A stretch of DNA of 60,000 bases from Nymphaea colorata (taxonomy: Eukaryota; Streptophyta; Magnoliopsida; Nymphaeales; Nymphaeaceae), in NCBI RefSeq assembly GCF_008831285.2, contig NC_045143.1, positions 436,001 to 496,000 on the forward strand, given 5' to 3'. The position numbers and the translations under genes are program-made. Below are positions 51,270 to 60,000 of the stretch, piece by piece; the stretch's first letter is position 1; every line of letters begins with the position of its first letter. The notes under the pieces were generated by a model. That model was not told where the DNA came from, did not search any database, and saw nothing but the letters and a program-made list of their open reading frames with translations.

Positions 51270-51740
51270 GGAGGCTTTAGTTGGACGTGAGGTTGAGAAC
51301 GGAACCGTCGTTTGGAGATTTTTTACCGCGATCAGGGAGTTGTCGATCCCGAAATCAGTCGCCGGAGTTGTCTTGTAAAATTGTGGGCTCCGATGAGGTT
51401 AACAGGTTCTTCGAAATTAAAAAGGGAGAGAGAGAGAGAGTGGACGGAGGGGTGGCAGAGATGGTGACGGCACGGCACCCGAAGCGCTGCCGTCGCGTCC
51501 CCATCGGCCGCGCTTTCCCGCCGCGAAACCCGGACTACCGGACCCTCTCTCCCTCACCCTCTCTCTCCTTCGTCAGGCAGCGGCAGAGGCAGAGTGGACC
51601 CACGGGCGTGGCCGAGCCATCTTCGGCTGGGCCCCCGGTGTTTTTTCATTATTGGGCGGGCCCCTTCCTTGGACCTCACAGCCTTGTCTTCTAGCCACCC
51701 ACGGTAAGCCCCCACTCTCTCTCTCTCTCTCTCTAACGAG
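51270..51740 (+). promoter_or_regulatory. GC-rich, CpG-rich island between GA and CT tracts
   Basis: Markedly more GC- and CpG-rich than its surroundings. It contains a GA run (51,427-51,440), an inverted repeat GACGGCA (51,466-51,472) against TGCCGTC (51,488-51,494) and a CT run (51,715-51,734). A frame spans 51,281-51,694 but opens with TTG, and its product is low complexity and unrecognised. It may be a promoter or leader of an unannotated transcript. That is inference from composition. Confidence 0.35.
51715..51734. repeat. CT microsatellite at the edge of the GC-rich island
   Basis: Ten CT units directly after CACGGTAAGCCCCCA. Confidence 0.95.
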
Positions 51741-53868
51741 GAATTCAGTTTGATTGTATTGTTGAAGCAGAATGGATGCCGAACAAATTCGAATCCAAAA
51801 GAAAACTTGGTTGATTTGGAGTTTAGGTTGAAATCTTATATCATCTTCCGCTGGATCTTAATTTATGTCAATAATATCATGACCTATGAGTTTGAATCCA
51901 TATTTGAAAGTATAGCAATTCATGCCAATAGCGGCTCACATCACAAGGGAACTATTTCCGCTTTCTTACATGACATTTTGTTGGCCGATCAAACTTTTCT
52001 CATTTCAATATTGTTTTCTAGTTTTTCTCTCCAGTAGCCATTTCAGTAAATTGTAAACAACGAAATGAGCTCATGTTATTTTTTCTCATGATCATTGAGT
52101 AGGTTTTTTTTTTCCTTTTTGACAAACTTAAATTGAAGTAGGACAGATATGAATTTGTTAAATGTGAATGGATGTATGAACACCTCAAGTGAATGTGATG
52201 GGAAACAATGCATAGAATGCTTGAAAACACCTGGTAGGAAATATCTTATAGTCTTATGTTAGCGAAAATTTCATACACAAACCTTCTTTTTAGCATAATT
52301 TCATATACGAGACCCGTAGTTTCAAGTTTTTTAATTTAAGTCCCCCTTTTAGAAATGTTCAGATATAGTCTTGCAGTTTCTAACTTTTAATTCAAACATA
52401 AATTTTAAATGAATTACAGGGACAAGATTGCTTCAATACCAAGGAGCACAACACTCATCAACTAAGCATCATACCTAATGTTTGTAGTTCAGGGAAGTAG
52501 CGGTTATTAAATTGAACTGATGACCGGTGCTTCACCATTCTATCAGTCTAATCAGCTAAGCTATGAACCTTTAAGACGAATTAATTAATATTTAAATGGT
52601 AAAAAACACTTTTGTAATAGTTTTCAATTGAATTATCTATCACTTTTGAACTTAAAAAAGTAGCCGAAAAGCATTAACGGTTACATTTTCAGCATTATAC
52701 GGTTTAACTATAACTCACTTTACAATCATCATCAAGGAGAGGTTTATGTTGTAAAAGACATAAGTTAAGGACCGGATTGGAGTATATAATATAAGCAAAA
52801 GATCATAATCCGCAATAAAAAGTTTTCTTTTAAATTATTGGTCCGATGTGGTGCTCTGAATTATTGCTGTCCCTCCGCTTTCTTCCCCACGCCTACTGTT
52901 TGGGCCTTGTTCGAAACAAGCAATTGGAGTGATTCTGGAATATTGGCTTGTGGGGAACTCATTTAACCTTATATAATGAGACCACCAACTTCTTTTATCG
53001 GCTTCTGTACGAGCAAAACAGAGTTGCTAAGGTACATTGCTCTTCGCTTTTTTATGCAAAAGACGGGGAGAAGATTTCTTAATAAGATGCGTTTTCTGAA
53101 GTAAAAGTGATCTTTAGCGCATAGCCATCCAATACAAACCGACAACGATTAAGTCTAGTCAAGTTCCTTTCTCTCTCTCTCTCTCTCGCCGTGGCTTCTT
53201 TAGCGACGTTACCCATAAAAGGCACAAACAGAAAAAACATGTAAGTCGTTAGGGGAAAAAGAAACCCCAATACTGTCTGCTAGCCTGCAGGGCCTATGGC
53301 CTACTGCTCTGGTGACCTACAAGGTAGTGAAAAACTCCAAGGGACATCGTTTATCTAAAAAAGTGAAATGACTAGGGAAATAATGAATAATGAAAGTCTT
53401 ACAATCCAAATCTTCTCACTTGGAAAGTTATCCCAGGAAAGAACCAAGTTCTCTAACAGGATAAAATAATCTTCTCACTGCAGAGGTTAAGGTTCTTCAA
53501 CAAGTTGCAAGATGGGAGTAATCCAGAGTGTGACAATCAATATATCAGTAACTCTTGACTGAGTTTTGAATAGTTAGGGAAGCTGCCAAGCTCCAGAGGC
53601 GAGCATTTCCGCTCATTAAATCGGAAGGATCACCGAGTGGGACGCATCCACAGGATTAGGCAGACACTTTCCTTTTCGTTTGTATCAAAATATATCGTTA
53701 AAGCATGCAAGTTCCAGAATTTTTCCGTATCATCTCGAGACGTGATGGGTGATTTTCTTCCTTTTCTGCAAACAGGTGGCTTCAGAATCACCGCTGAGCC
53801 AGAAAAGGGGTGAAAAAAAGGGGAAGAGATAAAAAAGAGGATGCTTTGAAGTGGTGTTGAGCACTGAA
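51741..53868. other. Intergenic stretch
   Basis: AT-rich, with a CT run at 53,169-53,187. No recognisable gene, RNA or transposable element. Confidence 0.45.
53169..53187. repeat. CT microsatellite
   Basis: About nine CT units between TTCCTTT and GCCGTGG. Confidence 0.93.
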
Positions 53869-56800
53869 AAAAGTGAGGGAGAAAGAGAGAGGGTACGGCG
53901 CAGAATCACTGGCGGTGCTGCAGCCGCTGCTTCAGTTTGGTGCTAGTGGGGTGGTGCTGTCCCACCCTTCCCTCTCTCCCTCTCTCTTCAGATTTCACTC
54001 TTTTGTTTTACATGCTGCCCCCTTAATCTCTGAGTCTCCTCTTCTTTTACATGCAACTCTCTCTCTCTCTCTCTCGCTGTGCTTTGTTTGTATCCGCTGC
54101 ATGCAATAAATAATGAGAACAATATGTGCGAAAGAAAACGAAGCAACCAATTAATGCTGAATCTGCTCCTTTGCTTACGCCACCACGTTCTCCCGCTCTT
54201 TCCGTGACATTCTCCTCTCTCTCTCTCGTTAAACGTCATCGATTCGCTGGTGCCCAGGGCCGGCTGGGAGGGGACCCGGTAATTCTGGCTTGGTTCGGTG
54301 TTGAGGAGGAAGACGAGGCGGGAGCCCACGGTGATGGTGGGGGTGGCGGCTTCGTTGCGGATGAAGTTGAAATTCTGGTACCTTCTTCTTTTTTTCTCTC
54401 TTCCTGGACTCTTTGTTGTTGCTTCTTTTTGTGATACTTTCCTAGGTGGGTAAAGGAATTTCTCTTCTTTGTTGTTTTTCGATTTGGGACTTGTATGCCT
54501 TCAGTTTAGTGATTGATTTCTTCCAGGATCCTCCTCTTCATCTTCTTGCTTCATGTAGGTAGGAGATGGAGAAGATGGTCCCATAGAGTAGAGACCAACA
54601 GTATTTTGTTGATTGAGAACGCATGGGTAGCAGAAAAGGAGGCGAATTTGAAGATATCACCGTAATGCGCACTTAAGTGCTCAGGGGATTGCTCGTGGCT
54701 CTGTTTCATAATGGGACGCTAACCAGAAGAGTACCGGATTTTGTACCTTCTCATGAAACCTCCGACTCTGGCGGTGTAGATCTCTCTTCCTCTCCCCGTG
54801 TGCCCGCGTATGGGTTCGACCAGAAAGAGTTTCACGCCTCCGTTTAATTGCAGTGAACTCCTTTTCTCCGACTTGAACGTAGGCCCATCAGTGTGAGGAA
54901 TTTAAATTCCACAGGATTAAAAAAGAACTAGATTGCCCAAAAAAAAAAAAAGTACTTGAAAGACTTTAGATGTCGTGTCTTAATTCTCTCAAATTCGTGC
55001 TTGTTACTCCTCCAGGTCTTGCTGCTGCCTGCCCTGGTTGCTCGTTTCATATCCTTTGACAATATGCAGTGGTGGTGTTGTACATTGTATCTGTTTAACG
55101 ATAATGTTATCATTTCCATAGCTATGTCTAACATAATTAGTCTGTGCCTTCCTAGATTCTGTATAGGGACACATTTGTAGCACTAGAGCTATAGTGTTCT
55201 TTACCAAGTTTTAGTTCTCTGGCATACGAAGAGGCTATCAATTTTGAAGAACTTTTCGGGCTTTTAGGTTGGCCTCGGAATAAAATGCCACCTATCGGCA
55301 AAGTGGCGGATGAATAATGTGATTTAATTTCCACATCCCCTGATTAAGGTACTTGTGAGTCTGTTTGTCACAGTCCATTGTAAGATGCCTCCTTAGTTCT
55401 CAGGTCCTTAAGAATGTTTTGAGGAAGGCATATTATCATGGTCAGTAGCGGTAAAAGAAGTTCCAGACTTGTAGAACCTAACGTGTGGGTTGTTTCTCTG
55501 AGGTTTCCTTTGCAAATTCCAGAGTGCTAAATCGTCATTAACCATGATGACATAATTGTGGTTGAGAGAACTTTAAGTGAATTGTATCCAGGTAAATACA
55601 AAAGATTTGGAGCCCAGTAAGTGCTAAAAGTGTGTCAGTGCAGCAGAAGTTGATACTAGACTATGGTAGTCAACATCTAGTTTAACACATGCGCTTAGGT
55701 GCATTATGCTTTTTGATCTGCTGAATATTAGCTGACTTAGTGTGTTTTTCAAACTAATCTTGTTAATTGTTTGTGTTTAAGCCACTTTCAATCTTGTCGG
55801 TCATTATCTTGATCAGGAATAGCATCATGTTAACCGAGTTGTAATCTGTTCATGCTGATGCTTTCTTAAAACTTTTTTATAGAGGAATTCCCAAATACCA
55901 ACATTCCAAGTTGGGACAATGTTGTCCTGCATTTATTTTACGTTTCATATTGCAATTTTGATCCGCATCTTCAGGAAGAGGTGAAGGTTTAGTTTTTGCA
56001 TTTTGTTATGCAACCCAAAGTCCAGATCAACCTCAGGTAAGAGACACAGGTGTTAGCGTTTGTCCATCTAGTACTTCATCTCTCACTTCCTACTGGAACC
56101 TACTGATCTACAACAGTTGCTATTGCTTCTATGCTTCTTACCAATACATTCTTCCCTCTTGCAGTCTGTCTTCTCAAGTTTTTAAATTCGATTTTCCAAT
56201 TTTCCTCCATGGGATTTTGTTTGCTGATTTTCTAAACCTCAAACTTATTGCACAATTTTGTTTTGACAGATCATGCTCATCTCATCTTGGACTTTGAATA
56301 TTTCAGGCTTCAAACTACCCTTAGTTGATGGGTCCTAGAGAGTGTCCTCCGGTGGAAAATATGTTTGTGTAGGTGCATGGGTATCATGTCTTCTAGTTTC
56401 TTCCAGAATCAAGTGTTCTGTGCACATGATGGTAGGGGAGGATGGCAGCTACTGAATCGGTTCGCTGGTATCGAAGGGAGGGGATGGAGGTTACTGAATC
56501 AGTTAGATGGTCTCCGGGGATAGTAGAAGAGGACCATTTACATTTTTTCCCAGAGCTTTACAAGAATGTGGAACCCTTTCTTTCAGCTACTATGTGGTTG
56601 CATTCTCAGTTCTACATTTTGTTCTTCTTATATTAAGACCGTGTGATGTCAAAATGAGATACCAAAATCAGTTGCAATGGCTGGGGGATTAGCAACTTTC
56701 TGAGTTGCCTTTGTGGGGTCTTTTCTCAGGAGGATTCCTAGCTGCATACACCTAATGCTGACAACGTTATTGGTTTTTCTAATTGCTATGTCATCTTTTG

Positions 56801-57093
56801 CAAAGCATGTACTTGTCCCAGTATATCTGTTCATTGACAAGAGAATCCAACTCATTCTGTACCTTGACATCTTATGCTTCTTTATGTTTTTTCTTATTCT
56901 CTATTTGTGTTGTTTGGTCGCTGTGTACTTTTTGTTTGGCATAAGCAATGAAAGTGAGTGATCTGTCAGTCAGTCTGCCTGCTTTTATAATCCATGCCCG
57001 TACAGGAATTTCTTTATGGATAATGTGAATTACAGACTTTTCCTCAGTTCTTTTGGGATAATCTATTGATCTTTAAATTCAATTTTTATGCAG
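53869..57093 (+). promoter_or_regulatory. Probable AS1 promoter and spliced 5' leader
   Basis: The coding exon is preceded by TTTTTATGCAG at 57,083-57,093, a good splice acceptor, so the mRNA probably has an upstream leader exon. Candidate leader sequence includes the CT-rich and GC-rich tract at about 53,880-54,380 (CT run 54,057-54,075) and a 62-nt piece at 55,975-56,036 bounded by TTCAG and CTCAG/GTAAGAG. Leader introns are known for AS1-type genes, but which exons are used here cannot be decided without transcripts. The frame at 54,126-54,434 is probably not coding. Confidence 0.4.
54057..54075 (+). repeat. CT microsatellite in the presumed AS1 leader or promoter
   Basis: About nine CT units. 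Such tracts are frequent in plant promoters and 5' UTRs. Confidence 0.93.
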
Positions 57094-57100
57094 ATATATT

Positions 57101-57166
57101 ATGAAGATGATGATAAAATTGGAACCAAATGCTCGAAATGAAGGAGAGGCAGCGGTGGAAGCCTGA
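57101..57166 (+). other. Upstream ORF overlapping the AS1 start
   Basis: ATGAAGATGATGATAAAATT opens a 21-codon frame ending in TGA at 57,164-57,166. It starts 28 nt before the main ATG, in another frame, and ends inside the coding region. If the leader is spliced at 57,093, this ATG lies just 7 nt into the last exon and would be met first by a scanning ribosome. Confidence 0.5.
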
Positions 57167-58217
57167 AGAGGATGCTTTACTATATGCTTATGTGAAGCAT
57201 TACGGACCTCGTGAATGGAACCTGGTTTCCCAGCGGATGAACAAACCCCAGTTTAACAGGGATGCTAAGTCCTGCTTAGAGAGGTGGAAGAACTATTTGA
57301 AACCTGGAATCAAGAAGGGGTCGCTCACTGAGGAAGAGCAGAGGCTGGTAATTCATCTTCAGGCCAAGCACGGAAACAAGTGGAAGAAAATCGCTGCCGA
57401 GATTCCTGGAAGAACTGCCAAGAGGCTGGGCAAGTGGTGGGAGGTGTTCAAGGAGAGACAATTACGAGAACAACGGGAGAGCAAGGCTGAGTACACCCTT
57501 GAGAGTGGGAAGTACGACCACATACTTGAGACATTTGCAGAGAAGCTTGTGAAGGAAAGACAGCCACACACTGTTATCCCTTCACTTGGTGGCCCTGTTG
57601 ATCAGAATAGCTGCTTCTTTATGGCTGCTTCTGATGGTTTCCTTCACTCCATCTCACCTCCCCCTTCAGTTTCTACACCTATGCTCCCGCCATGGTTGTC
57701 TTCTGCTCGGCCATCCTCTCCTTCTGTAGCCCTTACTCTGTCTCCTTCAGCTACTTCCGGAAGCACAGTCTCACCAACCCCTGTACCATGGATTTGTCCA
57801 GAACGACCTGATGTTGTTCCTGGCAATTTGCATCCTAGCAATGGATTTCAGTTGTCTGAGTTCATTGAATGCTGCAAGGAATTAGAAGAAGGCCACCATC
57901 AATGGATAGCACATAAGAAAGAAGCAGCATGGAGACTTAAGAGGTTAGAGCTGCAGCTTGAGTCAGAAAAGGAATCTAGACGGTTAGAGAAGATGGAAGA
58001 AATAGAGTCAAAGGTGCGTGCACTGAGGGAAGAGCAGAGACTATTACTAGAAAGAATGGATGTAGAGTACAGGGAACAGCTACAGTGCATCAGGAAAGAG
58101 GCAGAAGTCAAAGAGCAGAAGCTAATGGAGCAGTGGATGGCAAAGCATATGCGGTTGATGAAATTTCTTGAGCAGATTGGATCTCATCTGTCGTATCCAC
58201 CTGAACTGAATGGCTGA
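57129..58217 (+). CDS. AS1: ASYMMETRIC LEAVES1 / ROUGH SHEATH2 / PHANTASTICA MYB repressor
   Basis: Intact 362-residue frame, close to the 350-370 aa usual for the family, with no intron in the coding region. The first MYB repeat has W10, W30 and W53 ([22 protein letters not shown], then [10 protein letters not shown]). The second runs from about residue 64 ([22 protein letters not shown]) to [16 protein letters not shown] near 107. The [18 protein letters not shown] element follows, then a Pro/Ser-rich middle with PPWL and SVALTLSPS (199-207). A C-terminal coiled coil lies at about 245-345 ([20 protein letters not shown]). Known role: a nuclear repressor that works with the LOB protein AS2 to silence class I KNOX genes and set leaf polarity. 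Either ATG 57,129 or 57,138 could start it; many relatives have a similar extra MxE before MKERQRW. The oddity is [12 protein letters not shown], one residue longer than the usual NxPLNRDAKSC. Confidence 0.96.
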   Translation: MLEMKERQRWKPEEDALLYAYVKHYGPREWNLVSQRMNKPQFNRDAKSCLERWKNYLKPGIKKGSLTEEEQRLVIHLQAKHGNKWKKIAAEIPGRTAKRLGKWWEVFKERQLREQRESKAEYTLESGKYDHILETFAEKLVKERQPHTVIPSLGGPVDQNSCFFMAASDGFLHSISPPPSVSTPMLPPWLSSARPSSPSVALTLSPSATSGSTVSPTPVPWICPERPDVVPGNLHPSNGFQLSEFIECCKELEEGHHQWIAHKKEAAWRLKRLELQLESEKESRRLEKMEEIESKVRALREEQRLLLERMDVEYREQLQCIRKEAEVKEQKLMEQWMAKHMRLMKFLEQIGSHLSYPPELNG

Positions 58218-60000
58218 CCAAAATGCACTGTTATTGGTGAGATTTGATTCCAACCATAAATGTCATTGTAGCTTTGAAATACTGTAGTTTATAGTGAAAT
58301 TTTCCAAGGCCGAGATAATGCTGAATTAAACACATTATTTTTTGGAACATCACACATTTGAAAAATGTTTCTTATAGTTACATGACAAAAATGGTTTTTA
58401 TGGTTTTTTACTGTATACATGCAAATGAAGTGATTTTTTTTTCTTTTTTTGAGGAATCTTACTGATTATCCCGAAGAAAACTAACAAAAGTTTAGTACTT
58501 TCTCCCACAATGAACATTTCGAGGATTTGTAGTTCAACAGGAATGAGGTCGCAAGATCTAGTTTGCTGTGCTCTTCTTGACACATTTCCTTTCTGCTTTT
58601 TGCAGTCCATATGCACTAATAGCCAAGTGGAAAAGAAAGGCCTGAGGAATGGAAACCAGATCTCAATCTCCAGATATCATTCAGAGAAGGAACTCCTCGT
58701 TTGGCTGTTCGCAGGCAGAGGCACGTTCATACGGCTTCATGAGTTCCTTTGGGGTACTGTTTTCTGGTTCTCTTGTTGATTTTTATCATCTTTCCTTGAT
58801 GTGATCAAGCGGACATCCATATACATTTGCCTTTCTGAGACGTTGTTGGGCAGCTTGGTATTTAAAAACTGAAATTCATGGTCTGTGTTTTACCTCAAAG
58901 AAAGCCATGGCTTTCCCCAGCCTTCCAAGAAAAAGGAAACAGAATTCGTACGCTAGCTTGTCAGAGTCAATGTTCCCTGAGAAATTTCATCATAATCGCA
59001 CATAAAATCCACAGTTTCTTGTTTTTCCATTTTCGGCTGATTTTTGCACTCTCATTGAGATGATCCAAGGCCAAGAGGGGACAGGATCACGAAACATCTG
59101 ATTCGTTTTCCTTCCCTTTAATTGGCAAATTGTGGCTCAGGGATAGCCGTTCCATTATTGAATTCTTGGCCTCTTTCACTTGAATGCTTGAGCTCAATCC
59201 TTGGACGAATTCATTTCTTGTTGGCACGTGTCCGATCCTTACTAGTTTATTCTATGAAATATCTGATAATCTTTAATGATATTTTTCAGAAAAAAAAAGT
59301 TCTATCAGATCAAACGATTACTCTAATAAATTTAATAAAATATCCTACACCTTCATTTTTTAAAATTTTGTAATTGGGATATAGTTGGTTTAGGTCACAA
59401 TGTCATTGTCACAGTTGTATATAATCACATTTCTTATTATTGTTCCGTTGCCTTGTGGCAAATGATTCGTAAGTGTGGTGTAGAAATTGGTGCTAAACGC
59501 AGATGTTTGTGAACGGGGAAAGATCCAGTGGGTAAAGTTAGCTTCAAGCTGTACAAGGGCAATAGATGTTCTGCGAACGTCCTGTATTTCCAATATGACA
59601 TTAACCCATCTTTTCTGAGTATATTATGAGCATGGTAAGCGAATATCCATGGTTAACAAAAAAAGGTTGGAGTTATCTTAAAAGTATGAAGCCTAAGGAT
59701 GATTTTTTTAATGACAATAACGCAAGTAATGCGTTAATTGCTTACTTATAGGTCAGATATGAATTTGACAGAACCCTTGCAAAGAACTCAAGGGCAGTTG
59801 AAATAGATCCCCTCAAGAAAATCATTCTTTGTTCTTCAATCTCAGCCAAATAAATTATGCAGATGGATACCGAAAATTTCTATTACACTAACACTTGCAT
59901 CAAACTACTTGCACTTAGCATCATAGTGATACCACTCTTACGTAACTTTCTCCAGAAGAGCTTATAATAACATCACTTCTGAGATTCCACAAACAGAAGC
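58218..60000. other. AS1 downstream region
   Basis: Presumably begins with the AS1 3' UTR. Only short frames without recognisable products follow, plus A and T runs. No second gene, tRNA or repeat was recognised to the right edge. Confidence 0.45.

Noticed and set aside
51281-51694. 137-codon frame in the GC-rich island
   Set aside because: It opens with TTG, has low-complexity composition and shows no recognised domain. It is kept only as a regulatory candidate.
54126-54434. 102-codon frame upstream of AS1
   Set aside because: The first half is a translated CT-rich tract and the end is a T-rich intron-like tract. It fits better as leader or promoter sequence.

Overview
The window is nuclear DNA from a flowering plant. 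It is AT-rich, has GT-AG introns and MITE-like elements, and carries two recognisable plant gene families: a DUF506 gene and an ASYMMETRIC LEAVES1 / ROUGH SHEATH2 / PHANTASTICA (AS1) gene. The lineage cannot be fixed from sequence alone. All alignments and periods below were read by eye.

Bases 1 to about 27,892 are one continuous complex tandem array that runs off the left edge and contains a 100-N assembly gap. Each monomer has an AT-rich core of about 100 bp plus one to four copies of a block of about 65 bp. Each block holds two short inverted repeats. Monomers form longer units: a 1,381-bp unit is present three times in a row at 22.56-26.71 kb, and segments of 1-3 kb recur at offsets near 5.5, 5.8, 6.1 and 13.4 kb. 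From 28.16 to 31.62 kb there is an older, diverged margin of the array, in which monomers alternate with a spacer of about 200 bp that is missing from the expanded part.

Bases 31.6-43 kb are mostly non-coding. They hold small tandem repeats, a dispersed repeat pair, a tandem element with inverted termini at 39.24-39.67 kb, an AT microsatellite and a decayed copy of the DUF506 exon 1 / intron 1 boundary at 39.86-39.98 kb.

The DUF506 (PDDEXK-like) gene lies at about 43.1-46.3 kb, in three exons on the + strand. Its first exon has no upstream in-frame ATG, and its second intron is 99 bp long and free of stops. A 47-53.8 kb intergenic region holds a foldback MITE and a GC-rich island. The AS1 MYB repressor has an intact single-exon coding region at 57,129-58,217, preceded by a probable spliced 5' leader and an overlapping upstream ORF.

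The two genes are not known to work together. AS1 acts in the nucleus to repress class I KNOX genes in leaf primordia. The DUF506 protein's biochemical role is unknown. The array has no credible coding function.
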